Assembly: GCA_001247695.2 (NCBI GenBank)
Contig: LGRX02024681.1
Location: 1-64,000 of the forward strand
Direction of reading: 5' to 3'
Source of the DNA: Cymbomonas tetramitiformis
Lineage: Eukaryota; Chlorophyta; Pyramimonadophyceae; Pyramimonadales; Pyramimonadaceae
DNA: 64,000 nucleotides
The position numbers were made by a program, and so were the translations under genes. The notes under the pieces are model-generated. The model was not told the origin of the DNA, searched no databases, and worked only from the letters and a program-made list of their open reading frames with translations. This document shows positions 35,953-45,540 of the stretch, piece after piece (the first letter of the stretch is position 1; each line of letters starts with the position of its first letter).

Positions 35953-36082
35953 GCAGCTCGGGTGCATACTCTCGGCCCCGAGATTATGTTCCTGAGCCTC
36001 ATCTTAAGCATACTAGCCGCTGCGGCACAACACGATCTGTGCACGGAGTCATACAGAGTGAACACACTCGAAATATTCTTAA

Positions 36083-36141
36083 GGGGCAGCAGTCTGATCG
36101 GCTAGCACATGGTCAGTTCAGGTTAGAATCCTGACAGCCCC
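36083..36141 (+). repeat. D-armless tRNA-Ala-like structure 2
   Basis: Same layout as 35894-35952; acceptor GGGGCAG/CAGCCCC (one mismatch), loop CTAGCAC, identical T-arm. Unit spacing of 189 bp suggests a tandem repeat. Confidence 0.4.
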
Positions 36142-36412
36142 GATGCTCGAGTACCCACATTTCAGGTGCTCTCGAACCGTTCAGCACGATGGGTCCTGCA
36201 TCAATATAACAAAGTGAGCCATGCGTTGAGATGCCCACAGTAAGGCCACTAAAACTGAATAGTTTTATTTTCAGGTGCCTGCCTGTAAAGTGTGTTTATG
36301 TGTTTATGCGAAACGGTGTTTATGCGTTTATATTTATGTGTACATGTGTTTATTTGGAATGCATTTTAGGTGTCACTGTGTTTATGTTTGTGTGTTCATG
36401 TGTATGTGCGTA

Positions 36413-37303
36413 AATGTAGAATGCATTTTGGGTTTCGCTGTAATATTGATATCTCAAGATTAGAAAACGAAACTGTGGAATGCAATTTGGGTTCACTGTG
36501 TTCATGTTTATTTGTCTAGGTGTTTATGCGAAACTGTGGAATGCATTTTGGGTTTCACTACGAAAATCGATATTTCGGGATGCACCGCGATGCATCAAGC
36601 ATGTGATGGCTTCCTGAGCTCATACCACGTACATCTATCGTTCCGTATGCTCAGGATTAGCTCATCACAACCGGAACCCAAAATCTGTAGGGTATTTCAT
36701 ATCACGCGAAACTGCGGAAGGCATTTTGGGGTTCACTATAAAATCGATATCTCGAGTTGCACCGCGATGCATCAGGCGTGTGATGGCTTCCTGAGCTCAT
36801 AACACATAAATCTATCATTTGGAATGCTCAGCATCAGCTCATCTCGACCGGAACCGAAAATATGTAGGGTATTTCATATCACGCGGAAGCCATTGTGAGC
36901 TTCATTATAAATTCGATATCTATGGATGCACCGCGATGCATCATGCATATGATGGCTTCCTATGCTCATAGCACATAAATGTATCATTTGGAATGCTCAG
37001 CATCAGCCCATCTCGACCGGAACCGAAAATGTGTAGGGTATTTCATATCACGCGAAACTGCGGAAGCCATTGTGAGCTACACTATAAAATCGATATCTCG
37101 GGATGCACCGCGATGCATCGTGCATATGATGGCTTCCTGAGCTCATAGCACATAAATGTATCATTTGGAATGCTCAGCATCAGCCCATCTCGACCGGAAC
37201 CGAAAATATGTAGGGTATTTCATATCACGCGAAACTGCGGAAGCCATTGTGAGCTACACTATAAAATCGATATCTCGGGATGCACCGCGATGCATCGTGC
37301 ATA
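36413..37303. repeat. ~177-bp satellite array, left part
   Basis: Tandem units with CCCATCTCGACCGGAACCGA, TGTAGGGTATTTCATATCAC, AAATCGATATCTCGGGATGC, GATGCATC and GATGGCTTCCTGAGCTCAT. The first units are degenerate, later ones regular. Interrupted by a mariner/pogo-like element at 37304. Confidence 0.85.
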
Positions 37304-38288
37304 CAGTAAAACCCGGGCTATAAGAAAACAGGATTAAAATGCCAGCGCTGGCTTTCTTAAATTGAGATCGAGCCGAACGCAATCCAGCCCCAAGTCATTT
37401 CTTAATTGGCCCTTGGATCGACGATATCCGATAGTTTTCAGGGGGGCGACAGCGTGCGACTTTCTTAATCGACGGCCCGTCACCGTTTGGCGATTTAAAA
37501 CCTAGCGGCTGCTTTCTTAATGTTTTCTTAAAACGACGAGTGTCGTCTCAGACGTCGGACAACTGCATCCGAGCAATACAGTGGGCAACCAACAGCAATG
37601 GAAGCAACCACAAGATTAGCGCTCCAAACCCTGAAGAGCCTATCTGGCGAGTTTGTGCTCACTGAGCAAGAATTTAAGACCGAGAAGAGAAAGCTGTTTG
37701 GGAAAGAGGGGCATTCCTACGTCATCTCTCCGAAAAAAAATCTCGGAATGGGCATAACTTTTGATATACATGGCCATTTTGGCTGGAAAATGAACCACAA
37801 ATAGGTCTTTTATAGACGAACAGATTGATATATCGTTTGTAAGCATATGCGTAATATTCCGTAAAAGAACGCATTCGCGGTGAACTGTGCAGCGTACGCG
37901 AGTGGTATAATGTAATAACCGAAAATGCTCGGAATAGGCATAACTTTTGATATACTTGGCCATTTTGGCTGAAAGATGAACCACAAATAGGTCTTTCATA
38001 GACGAACAGATTTATATATCGTTTGTAAGCATAGGGTGGCGTAATATTCCGTAAAAGAACGCATTCGCAATAAAATCCAGCGAAGATTTTCTTAATATCA
38101 TGGTTTTCAGCAATTTTTGGATCTCCAATATATCATTTTCCAGCCCAAAATTTTCTTAATTAGGGTGCTTTTGTCCGCGTCTCGAGGGGAAAGCCAGCGC
38201 TGGCGTATTTTCTTTTTCTTAAAATTTTGGCAAAAATCCAGCGGCTGTTTTCTTATAGGTGCGTTTTCTTATACCCCGGGTTTTACTG
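37304..38288. mobile_element. 985-bp non-autonomous mariner/pogo-like DNA transposon
   Basis: Inserted in the satellite with TA duplicated on both sides (37302-37303, 38289-38290). TIRs: CAGTAAAACCCGGG at the left, CCCGGGTTTTACTG at the right, extending about 26 bp with differences. Subterminal GCCAGCGCTGGC palindromes and many TTTCTTAA motifs. Contains a ~150-bp internal direct repeat (about 37740-37890 and 37920-38070). A 68-codon ORF at 37598 does not resemble a transposase, so it needs a transposase in trans. Confidence 0.75.
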
Positions 38289-38707
38289 TATGATGGCTTC
38301 CTGAGCTCATAACACATAAATGTATCATTTGGAATGCTCAGCATCAGCCCATCTCGACCGGAACCGAAAATATGTAGAGTATTTCATATCACGCGAAACT
38401 GCGGAAGCCATTGTGAGCTACACTATAAAATCGATATCTCGGGATGCACCGCGATGCATCATGCATATGATGGCTTCCTGAGCTCACATCACATAAATCT
38501 ATCATTTGGAATGCTCAGCATCAGCCCATCTCGACCGGAACCGAAAATATGTAGGGTATTTCATATCACGCGAAACTGCGGAAGCCATTGTGAGCTACAC
38601 TATAAAATCGATATCTCGTGATGCGCCGCGATGCATCATGCATATGATGGCTTCCTGAGCTCATAGCACATAACTTTATCATTTAAAATGCTCAGCATCA
38701 GCCCATC
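38289..38707. repeat. ~177-bp satellite array, middle part
   Basis: Continues the array after the transposon and ends with the CCCATC (38702-38707) that is duplicated on the other side of SAT-1. Confidence 0.85.
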
Positions 38708-38935
38708 AGTAGTATGATGTAGCGTTTGGCGACAAATTTCCCCCTCCCCAACAAAACCCTAGGGCTGCGCCCTAGGGTTGGGGTAAAACTTATCGCCAAA
38801 CCCTACAACATCCTACTACCATCCAAACCCTAGACAATTCCGGTGAGCTTCCGGTGAATTTATCCGGTCCGGTGAGCTTCCGGTGAATTTATCCGGTTCG
38901 GTGAGAGTTTCCGGTGGAATAAATATAAATTAAAA
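38708..38935. repeat. SAT-1 left TIR with cruciform tip and CCGGTGA iterons
   Basis: The first ~112 nt fold back: AGTAGTATGATGTAGCGTTT pairs with the region near 38795-38820, and an inner palindrome sits at about 38755-38781 (AACCCTAGGGC/GCCCTAGGGTT). Then eight or so CCGGTGA-type repeats (38840-38920). The region 38708-38986 has no gene. Confidence 0.85.
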
Positions 38936-38948
38936 GCAAAAGTTTTAA

Positions 38949-38956
38949 TTTAAAGA
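38949..38956 (+). promoter_or_regulatory. TTTAAAGA promoter box (SAT-1)
   Basis: 30 nt before the ATG at 38987, the same spacing as in PLV-1. Confidence 0.55.
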
Positions 38957-38986
38957 TTTTAGTATGTTAAGATATCAGAAAGAGCT

Positions 38987-39361
38987 ATGGCAGAAATTAA
39001 AGAAATCATCGAGAATTTTAAAATAAAGGCAAATGAACATGTCAAAAAGCATGCTTTCCCTTCATTTGAGGAAGTGGATAAGAATATTGTTCAAGTTTTA
39101 GAAAAATCTTTTCACAACCGTGAAGCATTAATTGTTATGTATTCAGAATTTGGACCGACAACATATTTGTGTATGAAAGCTATTTATGAAAATCTTACAA
39201 ATGAAGAATATATTAGGAACATAGGAAAGTCTTTGAATGAACAAGGAGGGTTTACCACAATGCACTCTGTATATTATCTTATCTGCAATTTTACTCCAAT
39301 TAGTAATTTTGAATTTAAAAATGGTGGTTATCTAACCTTAATGAAACTTGGGATGGTATAG
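38987..39361 (+). CDS. Hypothetical early-type protein of SAT-1
   Basis: 124 residues; helical N-terminal half (EIIENFKIKANEHVKKHAFP), rest mixed. No known domain. First gene next to the left TIR, on the opposite strand to the virion genes and behind a TTTAAAGA box. Position suggests regulation or replication support, but nothing in the sequence shows it. Confidence 0.45.
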   Translation: MAEIKEIIENFKIKANEHVKKHAFPSFEEVDKNIVQVLEKSFHNREALIVMYSEFGPTTYLCMKAIYENLTNEEYIRNIGKSLNEQGGFTTMHSVYYLICNFTPISNFEFKNGGYLTLMKLGMV

Positions 39362-39493
39362 GTACATGGATTGGAAAATAATTTAAAATATGATAAATTA
39401 GAAAAAAATAATTTATCATAAATAAAATAAAAATAATAAGAATAATAAAATGTAAATACGTTAAAATAAATCTAAATATAATTTATTAAAAAG

Positions 39494-40081
39494 TTACGAC
39501 ACAACTATATTTTCTTGTGTAATCGAAGGTTGTCGACTTAATTCTAATACAAATCGAAGTATATCAGCACTTGTCGAAAAATTTCCATTTAGTGAACTAA
39601 TTTGAAGTTCGAGATTATTGTTTCCAATAACATTAGATGAAGCTACCAAACTGAAAGGGTTACCTATTCCAGTAAATATAGCAAGACCCGAGCATTTTAG
39701 AATATATTCGTCTCCAATAATATTATTGACACCTTCATCAGCATGTTGAATTTTGAATTTTACAGTATCTTTATTTAGTTCGTTAGCTTGTAATTGAAAT
39801 AAATACATTGCACTAAAAGAGTTTTCTGCAAATTCTAAAATACGAATACTTTGTCCGGGTATTGGATTATTTCTTGGAAAATTTCTTATATCAAGATTTT
39901 GATATTGTAAAGTTTTTGTTTCAAAGACGTCTTTTACCGTAACTTTGCCGTTAGCTCGTTCAATATCATTTGTTGTTCCTTGTACATCAAGCCATTTTGA
40001 ACTTCCCCCACTCGGTGCATTTCCATTAACGGTTGTACATTGTAGATTTTTACAAATCAAATCTTTACCAAAAGAAGCCAT
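39494..40081 (-). CDS. Fibre-like virion protein, short form (SAT-1)
   Basis: 195 residues. Opens MASFGKDLICKNLQCTTVNG, almost the same as 61291-61962 and close to 1443-2456. The C-terminal domain is diverged from both (IRILEFAENSFSAMYLFQL, FKIQHADEGVNNIIGDEYIL) but collinear. A minus-strand virion gene preceded by an AT-rich tract. Confidence 0.5.
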   Translation of the reverse strand: MASFGKDLICKNLQCTTVNGNAPSGGSSKWLDVQGTTNDIERANGKVTVKDVFETKTLQYQNLDIRNFPRNNPIPGQSIRILEFAENSFSAMYLFQLQANELNKDTVKFKIQHADEGVNNIIGDEYILKCSGLAIFTGIGNPFSLVASSNVIGNNNLELQISSLNGNFSTSADILRFVLELSRQPSITQENIVVS

Positions 40082-40119
40082 TTTTATTTTATAATATAGA
40101 ATAAATATAAGATATAAAT

Positions 40120-41919
40120 TTATAATTTAAAATCAGGTTTAATCCAAACCAATAATCCCGAACCCGGAGTTGTTATAACTTTACTTTCCATACACACGCC
40201 AATAATTCCAACATTATTTGTAGTAATTTGTGAAGAATTGACTGAACCTCCCAAAGCACAACCTAACATTTGACCTTTAACATAACTTCCATCAATAGCT
40301 TTGCAAGTTGTGAATCCTTTTGTACAAACAAAACAAGAATTCCCTGTGTTTGAATTTTGAACACAAACTCCTATAGGCATACAATTTTGATTAGATTGAC
40401 TTGCCGAAGCTGCATATATTTTTACACCATTTACATCTGAAAAATCATCAGAAAATTGAACAATATCTCCAGCATTTATTGTAGCTCCGGTATTATTTAC
40501 AAAAGTAAATACATCACCGGTATGAGGAACCGGACTTGTGGGTAATGTTGCCGTATATGCATTTGTCAAACCTGTCAAAGGAATTCCTGAGGTCGTCAAT
40601 GATGATGTTGGCGTTGTATATGCCCAGTCTATGCTACTTACAAGTCGTATAGCACTACAATCCAAATCTCCGCTTAAATTAATGTTATTTCCAGAATTAC
40701 CGACAGCCAAAACTTGACTTAATGAACCAATACTTCCATTATTAATAGCACCAGATTTTATTTCACCGGAAACTGAATCATAATACAATTGTAAATTTTC
40801 TAATGTCACATCAGGACTTGGTCTTATAGGTTTTACCGTAAATGAACTTGGATTTACAGAATTTAATTCAACACCGGTTGCATTTATACAAATAGTATTG
40901 TTGACAGACGAAGTTCCTCCGGTATTCTTATTAGCATATGAACCTAATGACACTGAATTTAGACCACTAAAAACTTCGCCTGCAAATCTTCCTACAGAAA
41001 CAGATTCCACACCGGCGTTACTTTGTCCGGAATCATCTCCTAAATTTACCGAATAATTCCCAGCTTGGTCATAACCACTACCTGAACCTAAAGCCAAAAC
41101 ATCAATTCCACAACCGAATGAACCAGCATTTCTGCCTATTAATATTGCACGTTGTGCATTTATATATCCGTCATCATTTGTTGTTTCACCAATACGAATT
41201 TTAGCATCTTGAGTACCGCCTCTAATCCTAATTAAAGCACCATCAATTTCATTTTGATTTATCGTAAATTTTCCAGTTCCGGTAAAAGAAATATCATTTG
41301 TGGTAGTTGTACTTCCTTGGTCTGTAACAGATTGTAAATTTTGGTTAGCCCCGGAAGGCAAGTTTTGAAGCAAAGACCCGTCACCAATAAATTTACCAGA
41401 ATTCAAAGTGATATCACCTGTGTTTAAAATCAAAGGTCCATCATTTAAAAGTACACCGGCTCCAAGCGGTTCGGTGTCGAGCGTTAATTGCATAAATGAC
41501 CATTCATTTATACCATTGTCTCCTATTTTCAATCTCGTTTGAGAAACAGGATCTAAAGATTTAATTTCAAAAGAACTATCAAGTTCATCTAAACCTATCG
41601 AAAATTTTGATTTACTTGCAGGATTATTTAAAATAAAATCATAAAAATTAATATTATTCACTAAATTTAAATCACCGTCAGTCTGTAATTTCATAAATTC
41701 TCTTTGATTATTTACATCTGAATTATCAATAAATGAAATATCTCCACGGTATAAAAAATCTGAAGCCATATGAATTGTTTGACAAGGGTTTGAATTATCA
41801 CCTATTTGATTTACATTTAATTGATTAATTGTTAATGGGTCGGGAACGGTAGGATTAGGACCAGGGTCGGTTACATTGTTTAAAGTTGTAAGAAATACAT
41901 TTTTGCCGAAAGAACTCAT
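40120..41919 (-). CDS. Trimeric fibre/adhesin-like protein (SAT-1)
   Basis: 599 residues, the same length as the PLV-1 protein. N-terminus MSSFGKNVFLTTLNN, stalk, one FIGDGSLLQNLP repeat, YadA-like head repeats (ILIGRNAGSFGC, VSVGRFAGEVFSGLNSVSLG), and a C-terminal domain from SQVLAVGNSGNN that differs from PLV-1 at only a few residues. The head repeats differ strongly from PLV-1 but match SAT-2. This mosaic pattern points to recombination between elements. Confidence 0.65.
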   Translation of the reverse strand: MSSFGKNVFLTTLNNVTDPGPNPTVPDPLTINQLNVNQIGDNSNPCQTIHMASDFLYRGDISFIDNSDVNNQREFMKLQTDGDLNLVNNINFYDFILNNPASKSKFSIGLDELDSSFEIKSLDPVSQTRLKIGDNGINEWSFMQLTLDTEPLGAGVLLNDGPLILNTGDITLNSGKFIGDGSLLQNLPSGANQNLQSVTDQGSTTTTNDISFTGTGKFTINQNEIDGALIRIRGGTQDAKIRIGETTNDDGYINAQRAILIGRNAGSFGCGIDVLALGSGSGYDQAGNYSVNLGDDSGQSNAGVESVSVGRFAGEVFSGLNSVSLGSYANKNTGGTSSVNNTICINATGVELNSVNPSSFTVKPIRPSPDVTLENLQLYYDSVSGEIKSGAINNGSIGSLSQVLAVGNSGNNINLSGDLDCSAIRLVSSIDWAYTTPTSSLTTSGIPLTGLTNAYTATLPTSPVPHTGDVFTFVNNTGATINAGDIVQFSDDFSDVNGVKIYAASASQSNQNCMPIGVCVQNSNTGNSCFVCTKGFTTCKAIDGSYVKGQMLGCALGGSVNSSQITTNNVGIIGVCMESKVITTPGSGLLVWIKPDFKL

Positions 41920-41952
41920 ATATCTATATATATTATAATACGATTTTTAAAT

Positions 41953-42297
41953 TTACGGTTGAGCAAGTTTCATAAACACCGTTCCAAATTTATCATTTGG
42001 ATTCGCTTTGAATACATATAATCCATTTACTTGTGTAATATCTTCAACCGGAGGAACATTAGTTGTATCTACGATAGGCAAACCATTAAATCTAACTTTC
42101 ATTTTATTTGCTTTTGCAGCCATATTCAAATTTACAATACCGGGGTCACCGCTTTGAGAACCGTCAATATCTATATAAATATCAGCTCCAAGCATTTCTA
42201 AGGTTGTTTTTGTTGTTTTATTTTTTTTACCAATAAATACTCCATTTCCTACACTAACATTTTTATTCATGATTAATTCTTTTCCAAAACTAGACAT
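41953..42297 (-). CDS. Small fibre-family protein (SAT-1)
   Basis: About 114 residues from MSSFGKELIMNKNVSV; an upstream ATG exists, but the conserved peptide marks this start. Matches 4312-4665 (VGNGVFIGKKNKTTKTTLEM, DGSQSGDPGIVNLNMAA). Confidence 0.5.
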   Translation of the reverse strand: MSSFGKELIMNKNVSVGNGVFIGKKNKTTKTTLEMLGADIYIDIDGSQSGDPGIVNLNMAAKANKMKVRFNGLPIVDTTNVPPVEDITQVNGLYVFKANPNDKFGTVFMKLAQP

Positions 42298-42310
42298 TGT
42301 ATATAATATA

Positions 42311-42628
42311 TCACACAAAGAAAGAATTTGCAGGTTTTAGAATTGGATTATTTAAAGGATGTTGTTCGGGAAAGGTAAACATTGAAGTTTTTAAAGTTGG
42401 TTTATCTCCATGTCCAAAAATATAAGATTTATATCCAGCTAATTCATTTACATTTGAAATTTTGGCTGGGGGTAAAGTTATGTCACTTATGGATTTACAA
42501 GGCAATTGTTGCATAGAAGGTGGTCTAAACCCGGACATTTGCATTAGAGATGGTGGTAATTCAGCTTTATTTTGACCTATACGTTCACCTAAACTTGTAG
42601 GCGAGTCATTTGGTTGAAATCGATTCAT
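42311..42628 (-). CDS. Conserved small virion-cluster protein (SAT-1)
   Basis: 105 residues; counterpart of 4692-5009 (SGFRPPSM, LPCKSI, PPAKISNV, GHGDK, HPLNN). Directly downstream of the capsid gene, as in PLV-1. Confidence 0.5.
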   Translation of the reverse strand: MNRFQPNDSPTSLGERIGQNKAELPPSLMQMSGFRPPSMQQLPCKSISDITLPPAKISNVNELAGYKSYIFGHGDKPTLKTSMFTFPEQHPLNNPILKPANSFFV

Positions 42629-42658
42629 TGTTTATTATGTATAATAATAAATAAACAT

Positions 42659-43987
42659 TTAAACAATCAATTCAATCATACGCCCAACACCTACACGCAA
42701 AACACTTGTACACGCACAAAATACAAACACTTCATTATTTGTTAATAGTTGTTCCGTTGTGTTTGTACCTTCACTAGTCTCTAAATACATCATAGTGTTA
42801 AGGCTGCGACTATCGAGACCTGATAAATTTCTTACGCCCATATCACTAGGCATATTTAAGCGAACCATAAAAGTGAAATAATGGTCTATCCAATCTTCAA
42901 AACTATTGACTTTACAACCACATTTTGTCATATATTGGTCAGCTTTCGCCACACACATCGAATTGAAATATCCTAATGCATCGTTTCGGTAATTTGGAAT
43001 ATAAAGATTATTCACATTGAATTGTCCACTTCCTAATCTTCCAGATTTGAAGTCAAAGTAACTTGGTATATAAGTAGGACCGATTTTATTGTCGATTTGC
43101 ACAAGACCGAGAGATTTGGTTTGATAATCCCCTATACGTTGGACAGCATATATTTCATCAATCGATTGAGAACTTAAACTAAATCGTGTAGATTTATTCA
43201 TACCGTCGTGTGAAGATGTGAAAGAATAGAAATTCTTGAACGGAATTTCAAGAAATCCATCTCTTTTTAATTTTGCGTCGACTGCCGAATCATATACTCC
43301 ATTTGAGAAGGTGATAGTTTCAATTGTAAAATAAAGTTTTTGTAAAGTAAATCTTCCACCTGAAATTAAAGCTTGTTGACCGTCGTTATTTAAACCATTT
43401 CCTAAACCCAAGCTATTTTGAACAGCACCTAAAACTTCCGGACCATGCAAATAAAATCGAAGTTGAATAGGTGGCAAAAGAGATGTATCTAAATAACTAG
43501 GCTCGCTCTCTCCTATAAAGCTTCTAAATTCTTGAATTATAAAAGGTCGAAATGTTTTATAATAATCAAGGTCGGTCACTTCAATTTCTTGGTTTTGTAA
43601 AACTCTTTGATAACTAATTTCTTTATTTAAAGTAGTTTGTAAATTGTCTAGAACCGTAGCGACGGTGCTGTATCCATTAAAACCACTTTGGATTTGCACA
43701 CCTCCAGCCGTGCATTCTAACCGAGAGATTAATTTTTCTAAACCATTTGGAAGCAATGTTCTCAAAAAATCAGCACCTCCCGGAATGGTAATATTGGCAT
43801 CGTTCGCTCGAGCTTCACAATGCATCGAAAGTGATTTTAAATTTATAATTACGTTTGACGGAAGATTTAGAGTGATTGTAGAATTATTTGTTGCGGTGTC
43901 TTGATTTGTGGTTTCAAGCCTAAAATAATTAGTGCTATACCCGGAAACTTTTTGAAGTGCGTACGCAAGAGTTAATGGCAAAGACAT
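42659..43987 (-). CDS. Candidate major capsid protein (SAT-1)
   Basis: 442 residues, roughly 55-60% identical by eye to 5040-6386 along the full length, with most differences in loops. Keeps SGYSTNYFRLETTN, NLKSLSMHC, FIGESEPSYLDTSLLPPIQL, HGPEVLG and GVGRMIELIV. The divergence is far greater than in the fibre genes, so SAT-1 is a separate capsid lineage and not a recent deletion of PLV-1. TATATA tract before the ATG. Confidence 0.7.
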   Translation of the reverse strand: MSLPLTLAYALQKVSGYSTNYFRLETTNQDTATNNSTITLNLPSNVIINLKSLSMHCEARANDANITIPGGADFLRTLLPNGLEKLISRLECTAGGVQIQSGFNGYSTVATVLDNLQTTLNKEISYQRVLQNQEIEVTDLDYYKTFRPFIIQEFRSFIGESEPSYLDTSLLPPIQLRFYLHGPEVLGAVQNSLGLGNGLNNDGQQALISGGRFTLQKLYFTIETITFSNGVYDSAVDAKLKRDGFLEIPFKNFYSFTSSHDGMNKSTRFSLSSQSIDEIYAVQRIGDYQTKSLGLVQIDNKIGPTYIPSYFDFKSGRLGSGQFNVNNLYIPNYRNDALGYFNSMCVAKADQYMTKCGCKVNSFEDWIDHYFTFMVRLNMPSDMGVRNLSGLDSRSLNTMMYLETSEGTNTTEQLLTNNEVFVFCACTSVLRVGVGRMIELIV

Positions 43988-43991
43988 TCTT

Positions 43992-45024
43992 TTATATATA
44001 ATATATTAGTAACATAAATAAAAATTTTTGAAATTGTGAAAGTTCTTTGATAATTATTGACATAGAATAACTTATACTTCCGTCCCGTGCTTCCGTGGGC
44101 GAAACTAAAGGTATGGGTCTATTTTTAGAGTCGGTCAAGACAAATTTTAATTCAGTCAATTGTGATCCTGAAATGTCAATAGCAAAATTGTCATTTGGAT
44201 TTAAAAAATCTATAAAGTTTGTAGTCAAGTCATTTGGTAAAAGAATTTTACCAAAAATATCGCTAGCAATTAAAGAAGTGCTATCACTACTTATAGCGGA
44301 TAAATTTGTAGACTCAACATTGTTAGTAGGCAAACTTGATATTCGCAAATATAGTGCATCATTTGTTTGCAAATTACAAGGATAATAACTTTCGAATATG
44401 GTGTCCGCTGTTTTTATTTCGAATAAATCAATTAATTGAGAAACATTTGATAAATTGTTAGTTTGTCTATTTACACGCCCGCCTAAAATTTCGTCGGCGT
44501 CGTTATATTTGCTTGGACCTATAACTTTAGTTTGTAGTTCAGCTTGCAAAGGATTGTTTGCATTGAATTCATTTCTAACTGAAAAAGAAACAAACTTAAT
44601 ATTCGGAACTGCAATTGATAACGTAATTTTAAACTTATTTTTATAATCTATAGGGTTACCATTATATTCTACGGTAACCGTTCCGGTATATGCAAATTCA
44701 TTATCTAAAACTGCTTTTATATTTGTACTTAAAACTGTTTCTAATTGAGCTAATTCTGTATATTTGCTGTATATTTGCAAAAGGAATTTCTACGGGAAAT
44801 AATTTATTAGTATCGATTTTTCCTATAAAGAATATTCCATTAAAATTATTAATAGTGTACCATGTTTTAGCAGCCGAAAAGGAATTCAAGACAACACGTA
44901 ATTTACTTGTAACTCTATAATTTAATAAAGCTGTTGGTATATTTACATATATTCTTCGAGAATCACCTGCCGAATTTTCTTCGCTATTTAAATATATAGT
45001 TCGTGATGAAATTATATTATTCAT
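43992..45024 (-). pseudogene. Penton-like minor capsid gene with one frameshift (SAT-1)
   Basis: Counterpart of 6413-7396. The N-terminal frame (44701-45024; SSRTIYLNSEENS, NSFSAAKTWY) passes to the second frame (43992-44780; KYTELAQLETVL, CNLQTNDALYLRI) near 44770, next to a T/A run and an imperfect 11-bp duplication (GCAAATATACA). One base would restore it, so a sequencing error is possible; otherwise this copy is defective. Confidence 0.6.
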
Positions 45025-45232
45025 TATCTATACTAATAAAAGATTGATTTTTAATATTTGCTTCCGTGTCCCTAATTTTTGGTTTAGAAATTTCGATATT
45101 TCCATTGGCTAATTCAGTGTAATATTCGGTTCTATTTAAATAATCATCTACTAAAAGTTCAATATGTGCTTTGGAAATATTTTTGAATATTCTTTCGGCT
45201 TCCACAATTAAAAGATCTTTTTCTATATTCAT
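45017..45232 (-). CDS. Small conserved structural-cluster protein (SAT-1)
   Basis: 71 residues with HIELLVDDYLNR and NGNIEISKP; counterpart of 7380-7613. Overlaps both neighbours by 4-8 bp. Confidence 0.5.
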   Translation of the reverse strand: MNIEKDLLIVEAERIFKNISKAHIELLVDDYLNRTEYYTELANGNIEISKPKIRDTEANIKNQSFISIDNE

Positions 45233-45525
45233 TTTAAATTAAATGTTCTTTTATATTTATTAATATTTTTTTCTAATGAAGTTGTTTCACCCCATAATAA
45301 ATGTTTAGAAAGTGACCCTGCGGTATAACATTTATTCCAATTTTCATTAGACTTATGACGTTTAAGATAATTTGATTTTTTTTTTATATCTTTATTTTTT
45401 GTAAAATCTGAATATCCTTTTGCACCAAAATGAACAGTTTTTAAATTATCAAAAATTGCCATTAATTTTTTATCTTTTTTTGTAGACTTTTTAATTTTTA
45501 CAGTTTTATATTTACAATTTGCCAT
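45229..45525 (-). CDS. Small NCLDV/PLV-type protein, DUF5754-like (SAT-1)
   Basis: 98 residues: FGAKGYSDFTKNKD, KKSNYLKRHKSNENW, AGSLSKHLLWGE. Diverged homologue of 8944-9234, but here in line with the virion genes, whereas in PLV-1 it is divergent. Confidence 0.55.
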   Translation of the reverse strand: MANCKYKTVKIKKSTKKDKKLMAIFDNLKTVHFGAKGYSDFTKNKDIKKKSNYLKRHKSNENWNKCYTAGSLSKHLLWGETTSLEKNINKYKRTFNLK

Positions 45526-45540
45526 TTTATATTATATATC

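Larger units (their letters stand above)
34263..36412. other. Unassigned host-like DNA with tRNA-like repeats
   Basis: No gene I can support. Moderate GC, no PLV sequence. Contains five tRNA-like structures (35266-36141), a short GTTAGT run near 35610, and a TGTGTTTATG-rich stretch at about 36290-36430. Several ORFs of 60-116 codons are by-products. Confidence 0.5.

Noticed and set aside
37598..37804. Transposase of the mariner/pogo-like element
   Set aside because: 68 codons, no DDE motif or helix-turn-helix pattern recognised.
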